DNA from: Luscinia megarhynchos
Taxonomy: Eukaryota > Chordata > Aves > Passeriformes > Turdidae
Reading direction: 5' to 3'
Assembly (NCBI GenBank): GCA_034336665.1
Contig: CM067572.1
Span: 3,836,286 to 3,900,285 of the forward strand
Length of the DNA stretch: 64,000 nucleotides
Below are positions 36,601-48,215 of the stretch, piece by piece (position 1 is the stretch's first letter; each line of letters starts with the position of its first letter). The notes below the pieces were generated by a model. It worked only from the letters and a program-made list of their open reading frames with translations, searched no databases and was not told where the DNA came from. The translations under genes and the position numbers were made by a program.

Positions 36601-39600
36601 CAGTGAATAATTAAAAACAGTATTTGTGACTTAACAGCTGTAACTGAGATGATCAGTTTTTACTTCATATCAATGAAGCATAATTGTATTGTGCCAAAGC
36701 TCATTTCTCAAACAAATTAAGACTCACTCCTGCTCTGCAGAGTTTGCAATTGTATTTAACAAAGGAAGAAACACATATCTACAGAAATGAAGGAATGGGA
36801 AAATGAGACACGTGTTAAATTAGGAAGGCAGGTTTTAAATTGTCAGTTTGTGATTTAAAATTTTCAACAGTAATTCTTATCAGACATAGCACTAATTACA
36901 CCTAGCCCAGTTAAGAGCCTGCCAGTGCATGAAACAACAAATTCTAACATTTTAGAATTTTAACATTACTCAGCTCTGAGGTTTAAATTAAGATATTACT
37001 TAAATTGAGGGATTTAGAAAGCAGACAAATGTAAAAAATTTATTCCAAATGCTAGCCTAAACCCACTCTCTGTAGTTTTCTCCAGATATAGCCTACTACT
37101 CAAGTCACCAATCAGTGGAGAAAAGGTCAAAATCAACATTTGAAATGTAATTCAAGATCTAAATAACTACTAGCCACAAATAACATCATTCTTACAAAGA
37201 GTTAATTTCAAAGATTAGTAGTAAAAATTCCTAGCAAAGTTTAGACTTACAGGGAATGGCTCCAACCCCTCCTGAATCACAAAGCCTTCGATGACGTGGG
37301 TCAGGATCTGGGGTTTAACAATAGCCTGTGGAGGTTTATTTTCTAGGCTGGGAATGCTATTGGGCATAGATGTACTGTTGCTCCTTGTTGTTGCTGCAGG
37401 AAGCAAAAGAGGAGGTGGTGGAATAGAGACATGGGAAGGATCAGATGGAGATTTAATTACTGAGGCACTGACTGATGATGTCACTGAAGGCAGTCCCCCA
37501 TGTTCTGCAAAAAATAACAAAACATGTTATGTTTTATCACTTATGTCCAACTATTGGCTCAGAATCTGGAAGTAAAAGCTAATAAATCCCCAAGACCCAT
37601 CTCTGGACCCATCAACCCCTAACACAGGCTCTTCCCTAGGCTGTATAGATTCCACTTATAAAACAAGGTGGTTTGTCTCAACAGAATATTCCACAAACAC
37701 ACCCTCCTCATGCAAACATTTTCCTTTAGTCAGTACCTGCTAACTACAAACACAGTTGGCCATTAATTACTTACACAAATCACAAAACCAAAAGCTACCT
37801 TAGCTTGGCATTTGTCCTCACCTGACAAAGGATCTTCTGAATTAAGAGCCTCTCCATGGCCCAAGGTTATGGCTGGGGGGGACAAGGTGGGTGGTGTAGG
37901 TGTTCTTGCCATGTGGACACAATCTGAGTCCTCGGGCATCTCCCCTTCACACACATTCTCCACTTGGCAAATCTGCATCCAACAAACTATTGCTTTAGAG
38001 AGATTTCCATTCTATCTTAACACCTTAAAAGAGTTGCATAAATACAGATTTAAAGATAAATTACCAGTTCAAATATGTTAATGCTTTAATAAAATGCTAG
38101 TTCCCAAAATGCATACCAAACAATGAACTCTGAGGACATCACAATATCTATGACAGTAAAATTAAAGTATTTTGTTACAAACAGCAATGCTTAAAAAGCA
38201 CAGTTCTCCAATCAAACAGAGAACTTGAGTTTTTCAGTATCTTATGTGTATGGTTTACTGTTATTCTTATTTACACATATATTTGATGTTATTTAAATAC
38301 ATCTGCAAAATGCATGTTTAATGACAAGTCTGCAAATTGTTCTGTCTTATACAGCAGTGTAATCAAGCTGAGTATTTCAGAAGAGTACACCAAGACTATC
38401 AAGCATTAGTGGTTATATGAGATTTTAAGGTTTTTCCCTCAAAAGTATTAAAATACATTTACATAAATTTCTGACAGTCAGTTTAGCAGATTAAACATGT
38501 AAAACACTACCATGTCAAAAGCAAGCCTGGCTCCTACTCTTTTGCCCAATTTTTCCATGGAATACCAGAGTCGAGATTATTACCCTTTAAAATATATTAG
38601 AAATGAACAGCACACCTCCTTCCTTAACCTGTTGTTAGCCTCAAAAAGCCTACAAGAGCTGCTGATTCTTTTGCTCAACTTATCTCATTAGCATTTTAGC
38701 ACCAAAACCCAGCAATGCCATCTCAAACTTCAGCCACATTTGCATATTATTTTATTTTCCTGTACATCATTTTAATCCAGTGATTGAAGGCAAAACATTC
38801 AATTACAAACTGCAGACATCTGAAACAAACACTGAACCAAATGAAATGGTGGTGATGGGAACTGCCAAAACAGCATCAAAATTCCACTATTCTTTTATGA
38901 AGGGGATATTTTTCATATTAGTACAAAAGTAATAATCCAGAAACCTATCATTTTGATCTATCATCTATCATCCTAATAACCTGATATGCACCTTCTACCT
39001 AGTATAGATAGTTTCCCCTAATCAAAATCTATTTGTATTGAGGTAAAAGTTTGAAGTCCTCATGTCACATTTACCAAAATTCTTTATGTAAGCATTGTCA
39101 TGTATTTACTTAATTTCTCCTACTTCAAATACATTGTCATTTCATTGAGAAACAAGATTTTAGATCTTAGATTTACACTATCATGATTCCTGGTGGATAT
39201 TCTTGACTGATGACCCATTACAAAAAGCCAGCAAAAAAACCCCCAAACTAAAACATGAAAGAGAAGAAAAACATCTATTGCTTTCTTAAAACTCAGTTCT
39301 GTAATCAATACGTTTCTTGTCCTCTGACTAGCACCTGATTTAGGTCCCTTTGAAGGCAATGGGCCAGAGTCACAGCTCTGCAGAAGCCCAGGGAAAGAAT
39401 AAAGGGATGCAATGTTATCACTCACCGCTGGAGTTTCAATCGGAACCGACGGCTGCACCTGCAGATTTACTGCGACGGTCTGTGATGGTGGTAGAGTTTG
39501 AAACGGCAGCTGGACCAACGCCTCTGCAGCAGGAAGTTCTTCCCCAGAAACCAAAGTGTTTTGAACCAAAACCTGGCCCTGGGACAGAATTTCAGGCTGC

Positions 39601-42600
39601 ACTTGCAAAGACTGCACAGACTGCAGGGGCAGCGGTTGAATCTGGGTTGAGGATGCCGAGAGCTGAGGCGGAGCTGCCAGAGGGATGGGAGCGGATTGCA
39701 CGGCTGGATACTGCTGGTGGGGCGTGGAGGACACGAGCTGCTGGCCCGGGGAAACCAAGCTGGGCGGCTCCACGGCGCCGATGTGCACGGCGGGCGAGGG
39801 CGGGAGCGGCAGGTGCGGCGGGAGGCTGAGCCCCTGCGACGGCCGCACGGGGGTGGCAGCAGCCGCCTGGGGAGCGGCCGGCTCGGGCTGCAGAGCCGCC
39901 GGCACCAGCGAGCTGGCCTGTGACTGGATAAGGGCTTGGGGGTGAATAATGATGGTGGGTGACTGACTCGGGGAGTGGGACGGCGGGGGGGACACCACCA
40001 CGGACTGCTGAGCTGACTGGGATGGGGTGGGAGAGAGCGTGAGAGGCGGAGGATGGATGTGGATGGGGGAGCAGTGGGACGGGACGCTGCTGGGAGCCGG
40101 GGGCAGCGCGTGGCTCGGGAGGGGCAGGCAGTGCTGCGATGGAGGCGGCTCCTGGCCCGGAGGAGTCTGGAGTGCGATCGGCTGGACTTGCTGCTGCTGC
40201 TGCTGCAGGATCAGCTGATGATGGGAAATCTTTGGAGGCGGTGAATGAAGTGGGATCTGCTGATGTTTTACTAGAGAATGAGGTTGCAATGGAGAATATG
40301 AGGCTGTGAGAGGAGGGGAAAAAAGTTACAATTAGTGTTTATTTATTCAAGTTCTGAAAATATTATAAAATACCTCAAAAATTATCAGTTTAAAGATCAG
40401 CACGATTTTTTTAACACTTCCAATATTTGTTTAAAAGTATCTTCTTTGACAGCACACAGAACACAAGAACAATTTACTAGGGGAGTATTTCAATTTCCAA
40501 AGCAAAATGCAGCAATGAATAAATGAATATAGCTATGCTTTTTACATATATGTACTTTCTATAAAGAAGTATCTAAACTTTTTTTTGCTGTTAAGTCTAA
40601 GATTATTGATGATCCACCCTTATTTAAGAATTTCACACAACTTCAAATGGATTTAACTTTTGCTTTGAAACAGAATGGAACAGAAACAATAAGCACAACA
40701 GGATTTGCTGATAACTGTTGAGTTAAACTTTAGATAACACTGTGTTAAGAGACTAAATAAAATTCCAGGAGTTTAGTATAAATTTAAACCATTGAAAGCG
40801 TTTGCCTGAACTTGAACACAGCAACTGAGAGGCACAAACCTAAAAATAGAGCAGCTTCCAGAGAAATCACATCACCTTTAAGTGAACCGTGACTCACCAG
40901 TTATTTCTCACAGCACACACATGTATTTTCCTCCACACACAAACCTCTTCTTCCTTTGTCTTGTCCACTTGAGAAATAACTCATTTATGTAGGTTTTCTT
41001 ATTTGTTCTGCTGCTAAGGGTGGGGTTTTTTCTTACCAATGTGAGTTTTGAGAGCCTTAGGGTTCAATACCTCCAGAATGTCTGCCTCCAAGTCCCACTC
41101 TTTCTCTAAAAGCTGTCATTAAGCCAAGCTACATTCTACAGAATTCAGACCACTTGTCTAGACTACCATCACGTTTTTCAAAATAAGAAAGCTAAGATGC
41201 AAATATGCTGCATGCAGTGTAAGTGCCTCTCTAACCAAGTGCAGGCTATTTTGATTTATCTCAATACAAAATACTAAAATTCTGAGCATTGTTACCTACA
41301 GGTTTATAAAAATACTTGATATAAGAACATTCTCATGACACAGAACAACACAGAAAAAAGAAACAAACCACCAATAAAATGGATTTAGATGGGAGCAAGA
41401 GGCTTGAAGTGGTTTCAGCTCACATTTTACTGCCCAGAAATGGATAGTATGTCATGACAATGAACATACAGAAAGACCAGGAATAGAAAATCATGTTTGT
41501 GCTGTGACTCAACAGGGTATTGCAGTTGCTATATTGTGCTTGTAATGTGATTTAAGAACATTTCTCCCTCTGCTTAATCAAAATCCTGTGCAACATCCAA
41601 TGTCAGCAAATAACTGAATTTGCTAATAAAATTTGAACTCTGTTTGTGTGGAATATCTACAGTAACATGGTCAGAGAGCAGTGAACTCTGGCAGAACTGT
41701 GCCATACAAATGAGTTTGCTGTAGCTGCACACTGACCCACCTGGTGTAATTAGGTGGTGAATGCTGGATGTCCGTGTGGCCGGCGTGCTGCGGCACTCCG
41801 GAGCGGGGCTCTCGCCTTTCCTATTGCTTTCTGAGGGGTCTGGCTGGCTGCCCTTGGAGCTGCTGGCAGCCTTGCTGGGGCACAGGGACTGACTCTGACT
41901 GCTGCTCTTTGGTGGGCCGTTCTGGGAGCTTGACAACACACCCAGCTTCTGACTGCGCAGCGTCAAGTTCTGAACCTGGGAAATGAGCAAAACATGAAAA
42001 GACCCAAACTTTATAAATAGCTATGATAAATATCAGGCAAAAACAGCAAAAAAACCCCTCATTTTGTAATGCTTCTCATCCCATGTGATAACAAGAGGCT
42101 AAAAATCTGCATATCAAAGTATCTTTAAAGCCTTAAAATTTAGAGAAGGATAGGGATCTTTATCACTTCAGTGATAAATACGAAAGTCTTTTTTTTCCCT
42201 TATTGGATTTTTTAAAGCAATGGAAATTGTTAATTAATTTGAATTAAAACTTCCATTTTTTTCTTTTATTGTGCCTTCAAAGTAAGTGACACAAGGCATC
42301 TTAAGCAAAGGCAATTTTATTTTTACAGACACTGCTGAAGTGCAGGGGTCTGTGAGTGAGCTTCCAGACATCAACATAAACCAGAGCCTTGGGTGGTCAG
42401 TGGGACCAGACTGTTCTCTGCTATCTGTGTGCTAACAAAACTGAGACCTTTGTTTCTACATTAACTTCTAAATTAACCAATATTAACCTCCCTTCTCATC
42501 ATGACACCTCCAATATCACATGAAACACAAAAGGCAAAAGGTTTGCTTTCTGAAATGTAAATCAGTCAGGGATCATTTTCACTGAAGTCTGTTATACCAC

Positions 42601-45600
42601 ACCCAGATTCTTTATATAATGATCCCAGATCTCCAATCCTACGTGCTGAGCTAAAATTTCATTTTCAAGGATAATGCTTACCCTCGTAGCACTCATCATC
42701 CTTTGCATGAAAAAGAGGACTAATTATTACCACCATTCTCTGTGTTGATTACATAATCCCGTCCTCACTCAACAGTTAGTACCTGTGTAATGAGCAGCCA
42801 GTTTACATTTCACTTCTCACTGCTCTGTGTCACCACAGGGCACATTCAAACCCAAGACAACAGTGCTTGCTTCCTCCCTGGCATGCAGGTGGCATTTACT
42901 GCCATCCTGTCCCAATGAGGACAAATCCTTCAGCACACCCTCTCAGGTAAGGTGACTCAGCTGGAATTTGGCAGAGACACCCCAGCAGCTCATCTTCTCT
43001 CTGGTCTGGGGTGAAAGTAAAGCAAGAAAAACTAAAGCACAACACTTCCTTACTTTTCAGTTTTGTCCCACTTGATGGAGCAGACCTTTAGTAAGTTTAC
43101 ACAAGCTCACCTGAGTAGCTGCAGACTGACAGGAAGATGAGGAGGATGAGGAGACAACAGGAATGTCAGACTGGACAGCAGCCACAGTGGTTGCAGGAGT
43201 GAAAATAAGCTGTTAAGCAATAAAAAAATACACGGTAACAGACTGAAATTTTTAAAATCTGTGGAAGAAATGCAGTAACTTAAAGGGATAAATAACTTTC
43301 ACATACTGATGTACAGCTTCTAAGATTTACTTTTTTACTTTTAGATTTATTTGAAGAACTATTTATCATGGCAATTTTAGTAAACAAAGAAAATAATAGA
43401 GAAAAAAAAGAAACAAAGAAAATAGAAGACAATAATGCAAACCAAATATAATAACATATTTGCTCTGCATATGGAGAAAATCTTTGAAATAAATAAACAC
43501 ATTATGAACTTTCATACAAGCACTTAGGAGGACTTTCCTTCAATACTACTAATTAGTGGGGGGAAAAAAAGAGCAGTCCAGTATCTACTATATTCAAGAA
43601 AGAGAGCTTAGATCTTCCAACAGGGACAGACCAAAGTCAAACTTTGCAAGGACTGTAATCAAAACTTACCATCTGAGCTCGTAGATACATTTGAGCCTGG
43701 CTTGCACTCAGGGTGGGAGAGGTGCTGCCCAGCAACATCGTCTGTTGGGTGATGCTGCTGCTGGTGGTGTTGGAGGTCTGAGAACGGCTTATTATCTGTG
43801 CAGGTGTAGGAGAGGTGGAGAGGTTAATCTAAGGAAACAAAAATATTGCTTCTGTCATGGAAATTCCATCACCCTAGGGTCTAAAAGCCAGAAAGCCTTT
43901 GAAAAAATGGCAGGGGCAGTTGGAATCTCTGAACTGTGAAGATATCAAAAATATATTGAGCCAATCATCACAAAATTGGCAAGATTGTATGTTTTTATTC
44001 TTAAACTGCAAGCAACCACTTTGCAGTAAATAATAATAAGCAGTTACAAGTATAAACAATGATATGACATCTGAAAAATATGCCTCATAGAAAATACACC
44101 TTTACTGAGTATGTAGATTGAGATTTCAACACTTTAAGAAAAACACCTGAACATTAATATTAAAGATCTTTAAATGTTTATATTTTAACTGCCTGGACTG
44201 GTATCTTCTACTATGCAACCTGATCAGGACACTTCTTTGTGCCACCACTTATGAACTTTCAATCCTCATTTCACATGTGCACACTGAAAATGACTGAAGA
44301 CTAAAACCTTCTCCAAATTTCATATTAAATGCTCCTCAATAATCACTCTTTAGCATCTTCTTAAAAAGAGAAGCTGTTGTATCTTTGCTTTTTCGTTTTT
44401 TCTCTAACCAGTCTAACAGAGTTAAGTGCCCAGCTCTTTTTCATCACTTACTTAAAAGATTTCTTTGAAAAACCCCAGCCCAATTATTTTGTTAGTTTAA
44501 CATCAGACATCTTAATAGACTTTCCCTCCAAAATTTAATGGATAAATGGGTTTACTTCTAACAGCTGTAAGCCAAGCCAAGCTATGAGAGCTTAAAAAAA
44601 TACACAGTTAAATTACTGAAGCTACGCACTGGACTCATGAACAGCTTGAGGGTGTGATTAATAAGCAGGATGTCTGTAGGACTAACAAATCCTACTTCAG
44701 ACAACTCTAAAACTGTGCATGTCTGACAATGGCACTTAAAGAAATACAGCATGAACTGAACACAGAGCCACTCACAACTGAAACCTGAGCACATGCCTAG
44801 AATATGGGAAGCAAAACTGCAAAAAAGATGAATGATAGAAGATGATAAGAATGAATGCTATAAATATTTAATCAGTTTCTTAGATATACGTGAGCATTGA
44901 CTTGGATTCTTTAGATTTAGTGCTATTTAATCCCTGATACACAGTTATGATTTTCACCTACAGTAGTGCTCTGCATTAAGAAACTAAGGTAGAAAATCCA
45001 ATAAGAAATCATGTAAGAGATGAGAGCTCAGGGAGTGATTTCTGCAGGAGTTTGAACAGCCACTGGTGCTTGTGGAGTGAGCAGCTGCCCCTCAGAGCAC
45101 CAAGAGGGGTCTGGGATTGGGGAAGCCAACACTGGCCACCAACAATCACACACAGCACCCAGCACTTACTACAGAGCCATCACACTTTGCTCACTGTGTC
45201 TGTAGTATTAATTTTAACAATACAAACTGAAATGCCATTAATATTTTCTGGTTTTCCCTGTAGCCATATAACAACCAAGCAGGGTTGGGAATGGAGGGAG
45301 GGCTTGGTGCAGTTACGTACCGAGGTCTGCGACATGCTTGACTGCTGAGTGACACTCCCAGTGGGGGAAGTACATTGCCTCCCACCTGACAGGCTTGCCT
45401 AAATAGCAAGAATATTTGTCAAATAGTGAAATCAGAAAGTGCTTAAGTGATGTTCATTTTATTGCATAAACCATCAGAAACATCCCTCTCTACCTTTACC
45501 TTTGAGTTAACAGTAAGATGCTTTACTCAGTGGAAATAGTTTTCAGCAAAATGCACACTGCACCGTGGAATGGTACCTGCAAGGTGCTAAATTCCTTGAA

Positions 45601-47840
45601 GTCCTACCAAATTCTAGGCATCTAATTCTTTCAGATTAAGACTTGAAGAAAAATGATCAGAGCTAAAGTCTGCCAAACTGCTAGTGATGGAGCTAAGTGA
45701 TCACCTCACTACGTATGGTGCTCCAAACTTAAAATGTGATATCATAAAAAAACTGTCATTATTAAAACGTCATAATTTCGTTGTGATTAGAATCTTCTAA
45801 AAATAAAAAAAACTTAATAAATGCTGCAAGGAAGAGCCTCATGTTCTGGAATGATAACTTATGTATGCACATCTAGTGTTTATCACAGGATGCTACTCCA
45901 GCCCTACAGATGATTAACAGGGACAGTGATTTCAGTTTCTGTATGAAAAGAATGACAACTTCTCAGTCTTTCCCAACCTGATTTTCTTTGCCCTGTCTTA
46001 GTAACTGTATATCCACATAGAAATCCATCACAAAAAAAAAAATAAAAAAAATAGAAAGACAAATCAACATATTACCACAATCTAATGAAAAAGGTATAGA
46101 AGAAAAAGCCAGGAGCAAAAATGAGTCAGTCCAGTTCTGACATATCCCTGAGGTATTTAACTCCATTTAGCATTTCCCTGTGTAAAAATCATTAACAACT
46201 ACCTCTCTCTGCAAGATCAAATTCTCTATCCAAGTCCAACTGAAGTCAAAGGAAATCTTGCCACTGCTTTAATTCAAAATGGGTCTCCTCCAGTGATCAC
46301 TGATGTTAAAAGCTGTGTTTCAGATATGAAATGTAATTTACCTCCTACATTTTCACACTCAGGGTTGAAACTTAATTTTGCCATTACTTGTAATGCAGCC
46401 AGATGTGAGGCAAAACACACTAAGATGCCAGATGTTCATTATTTTTCATTTCACTAGGATACAATGCCATTCATTGCTTCCCCCACTAACTTTTAGAGAA
46501 AATATAGGGATGAAGATTGAAGTAGTCTATTTTTAATATTTATTTTATTACTTTTATTTTGATGATTTACATGATGCATTATAATGTATGCAATAAAGCA
46601 TGGAATGGTTGCCTACTGGAGCATCTATACCACTGGACAAAATCCTCCAAACAGTTTGGAGGATGATACAATTTAAAATAACAACATTATTAAAATATAA
46701 CAGTGAATTATCACGAGGCATTAAGCTCAGGCACTTAAGCTGTTATTATGTTTTACAATGACAGTAACCCTGCTCTAGATAATACACAATTCTTTTTCAG
46801 CAATCTTCACTCTCACCTGTGGAACAGTTGCCAGACTCTGAAATTGGGTACTGCTTAAGTGCTGCTGCTGCAGAGCAGCAGTCTGCAGCATTAGGTGCTG
46901 CTGTTGGGCTGCATACATCTGCTGGAGGTACTGAGCAGCTGAGCTAGGAGGACGATGCAAGGCCTGCTGAATAACCTGTGATGAATCAGTAGGTAATTAA
47001 TTACAATAGGAAAGCACTCACCATGCTGACATGATGTTGAAGTTCACCCTTACAAGGAAATAAAACCAAATAAATTTTTTCACATTGATTATGTAATACT
47101 AAACTTACTCCCTCATTGTTCTTGACCAAGTCATGGAGTACTGTCAACATTAATATATTCACATTCCCAAGGACAGCCTGACAATATAGCATCATCCCCA
47201 ACACATCATCCCAGCCTCTCAGCTGCTTGTCAACACATCCTACATCATGTTCTGCTTTTTGAGAGATCAGTGTGTGAGAAACCCAATTATCAAACACAAC
47301 AAATGTACAGAGTTCAAGGAGACCTAATTTCAACAACACCTAGAGAGTGCTGGATCCCAAGCAGCACTTACACCCACTCAAATACCTTGGATCTCTCTAG
47401 TCAACGTTGGTCAAACAGATAGCTTTATTTTGCAAAGGTTTGGATTAATAAACTACACTCCCAGCAAATGATGAACAAATCAAACTTTCTACCCCAGCAT
47501 TTCCCCCTCCTTATTTGGGAGACAGGCCTACGCTGAGCTATCCTTAAGTGGTCTGAGTAAACATCCAGTAAACATCTCCTAAAAACCAGCCAGCCAGCTA
47601 TTGAGAAAGACAACAGCAATTAAGAATGAAAAGTTAATCCTGTGTAAAGCACTGCACAATGCCCGTGTCTAGAGCTGTGCACAGGACAGGGAGGAAGCCC
47701 CCAGAGCCCAGTACCTGCACAGCATGTCTGTCAGAGCCGCTGTAGACGGAGATCTGCGGCAGCGGCGTGCGGGAAGTGGAGCTGGTGGTGACGGTCGTGG
47801 TGGATGCAGAACATGTCGTTGTGTTGGGTTCATTCTCCAT
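30499..47840 (-). CDS. PHC3: PHC3, polyhomeotic-like Polycomb protein 3 (complete, 14 coding exons)
   Basis: PHC3 is a nuclear subunit of canonical Polycomb repressive complex 1; its SAM domain polymerises and drives compaction of Polycomb chromatin. Coding exons in transcription order: 47840-47715, 46975-46817, 45398-45321, 43828-43670, 43209-43111, 41975-41741, 40303-39426, 37972-37822, 37504-37251, 36551-36395, 35792-35678, 34969-34819, 34733-34508 and 30653-30499. They total 2943 bases, giving 980 residues (human about 983), with every phase consistent and GT/AG borders. The order of domains is an N-terminal Ser/Thr/Gln-rich region, a long Pro/Gln/Ser-rich centre with a Q6 run, a conserved homology segment (PPQAIVKPQILTHVIEGFVI), an FCS zinc finger (CEFCGKMGY...RFCSTSC), a basic linker, and a C-terminal SAM domain. 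The stop is at 30499-30501. Confidence 0.97.
30654..34507 (-). other. PHC3: PHC3 last intron
   Basis: An AT-rich intron between the two SAM-domain exons. It contains no recognised exon on either strand and only short chance frames. Confidence 0.7.
34508..34733 (-). CDS. PHC3: PHC3 coding exon 13, start of SAM domain
   Basis: It encodes LPITYPSAEEDLAPHEDAVP, then TTRLRRQSERERELRELRMR, then WTVDEVWAFIHSLPG, the first helices of the SAM domain. The donor is GTATGG. Confidence 0.95.
34819..34969 (-). CDS. PHC3: PHC3 coding exon 12, basic linker
   Basis: It encodes HSLSCTKKFGLFPSDKTSRW, then NRKSDSQSLGRRGRRPSGPE, ending DHFLRQ. GRRGRRPSGP matches human. A short segment (LFPSDKT) stands where the human form I remember has only L before SRWNRK. 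Confidence 0.94.
35041..35290. repeat. Possible ancient LINE (CR1/L3-like) fragment in PHC3 intron
   Basis: Phrases such as GGCCATTTAATCAAAACCC and CTGGAAGATGTCTGTCCTTC resemble the 3' region of old amniote CR1/L3 elements in antisense. Divergence is high, so this is a weak call. Confidence 0.3.
35678..35792 (-). CDS. PHC3: PHC3 coding exon 11, FCS zinc finger
   Basis: It encodes EGLDEIENDLLKCEFCGKMG, then YPNKFLRSKRFCSTSCAK. Cysteines of CEFC and of FCSTSC form the FCS-type zinc finger, which binds nucleic acid in PHC proteins. Only the acceptor CTTTAG ending at 35793 keeps the frame; the AG two bases later would create a stop. Confidence 0.95.
36395..36551 (-). CDS. PHC3: PHC3 coding exon 10
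   Basis: It encodes VSRSSLLVEQPAEKRLLVEG, then NTKHADNSSDTEIEDMIAE. The acceptor is CACTAG. The donor is the less common GTTTGT, but the phase is right. Confidence 0.93.
37251..37504 (-). CDS. PHC3: PHC3 coding exon 9
   Basis: It encodes EHGGLPSVTSSVSASVIKSP, then PPPPLLLPAATTRSNSTSMP, then the homology block PPQAIVKPQILTHVIEGFVI, ending GLEPFP. The last block is a hallmark of PHC proteins. The donor is GTAAGT. Confidence 0.95.
37822..37972 (-). CDS. PHC3: PHC3 coding exon 8
   Basis: It encodes ICQVENVCEGEMPEDSDCVH, then ARTPTPPTLSPPAITLGHGE and LNSEDPLS. It matches YQVEDVCEEEMPEESDE...PPTLSPAAITVGRGE in human. The donor is GTGAGG. Confidence 0.94.
39000..39425 (-). other. PHC3: PHC3 intron 3' of the large exon
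   Basis: Part of the 1.45-kb intron between 39426 and 37972. The coding frame of the large exon stays open for another 300 bases here, but the residues no longer resemble PHC3 and a GTGAGT donor precedes them. Confidence 0.7.
39426..40303 (-). CDS. PHC3: PHC3 coding exon 7 (large Pro/Gln-rich exon)
   Basis: The 878-base exon begins ASYSPLQPHSLVKHQQIPLH and contains a Q6 run coded by a CAG tract (near 40188-40208). It has many proline motifs and ends VQPSVPIETPA before GTGAGT. An open frame runs on to 39120, but that extension is intron. The exon is strikingly GC-rich against its AT-rich introns. Confidence 0.95.
41741..41975 (-). CDS. PHC3: PHC3 coding exon 6
   Basis: It encodes VQNLTLRSQKLGVLSSSQNG, then a Ser/Lys-rich region, ending TRTSSIHHLITP plus one base. 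The central part is more diverged from human than its ends. Confidence 0.95.
43111..43209 (-). CDS. PHC3: PHC3 coding exon 5
   Basis: It encodes LIFTPATTVAAVQSDIPVVS followed by a polyserine run and CQSAATQ. The 33 codons are in phase 0, with acceptor TTAACAG and donor GTGAGC. Confidence 0.95.
43670..43828 (-). CDS. PHC3: PHC3 coding exon 4
   Basis: It encodes INLSTSPTPAQIISRSQTSN, then SITQQTMLLGSTSPTLSASQ, ending AQMYLRAQM. The 53 codons are in phase 0, with a CCTTAG acceptor and GTAAG donor. Confidence 0.95.
45321..45398 (-). CDS. PHC3: PHC3 coding exon 3
   Basis: A small 26-codon exon encodes ASLSGGRQCTSPTGSVTQQS then SMSQTS, with a TTTAG acceptor and GTACGT donor. It matches the ASLSSGRPSTSPTGSVTQQS segment of the human protein. 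Confidence 0.94.
46029..46050. repeat. Poly-A tract in PHC3 intron
   Basis: A nearly pure A run interrupted by single T residues. It is simple low-complexity sequence with no retroposon visible next to it. Confidence 0.6.
46817..46975 (-). CDS. PHC3: PHC3 coding exon 2
   Basis: It encodes VIQQALHRPPSSAAQYLQQM then YAAQQQHLMLQTAALQQQHL, ending LATVPQ. The 53 codons are in phase 0. The segment is the conserved glutamine-rich N-terminal region of polyhomeotic proteins. Confidence 0.95.
47715..47840 (-). CDS. PHC3: PHC3 coding exon 1 (start codon)
   Basis: The ATG is at 47838-47840. It encodes MENEPNTTTCSASTTTVTTS and ends YSGSDRHAVQ. The exon begins at 47862 after CCTGCCAG, so 22 bases of 5' UTR precede the ATG. 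The donor is GTACTG. The start aligns with human MDTEPNPG.... Confidence 0.93.
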
Positions 47841-47991
47841 AGCGGTGCAGCGTTCGTCCAGCCTGGCAGGAGGGACACAGAAGTGGTTCAAAAGCAAAGC
47901 CAGACCATGCTGATTTTAATTTTTTTTATTTTAATGAAAAAAAATATGTTTTGCTGAGACAGAAAAAGGTTCAATTTTCAAAAGGTAAATT

Positions 47992-48215
47992 TCACAGAAT
48001 CACAAAATGGTTTCGGTCTAAGGGACCTTAAAGAACATCTTGTCCCACCCCCTGCCATGGCAGGGTCACCTTTCAATACACCAGGTTGCTTCAAGCCCCA
48101 TCCAACCTGGCCTTGAGCACTTGCACAGACGGGGAAGGCACAACCTTTATGGGCAACCTGTGCCAGGGCCTCCTCAACCCTATAGCAAAGAATGTCTTCT
48201 TAATATCTAATCTTA
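47992..48215 (-). mobile_element. CR1 LINE 3'-end fragment (antisense)
   Basis: It begins with TTCACAGAATCACAAAATGG and runs through GGGACCTTAAAG, CCCCCTGCCATGGCAGGGTC and CCAACCTGGCCTTGAGCAC to AATATCTAATCTTAG. This is the reverse complement of the 3' region of avian CR1 elements. It is 5'-truncated and lies in the PHC3 first intron, in the same orientation as the gene. Confidence 0.85.

Noticed and set aside
39350..39945. Plus-strand open frames opposite the large PHC3 exon
   Set aside because: Shadows of the PHC3 coding frame on the other strand.
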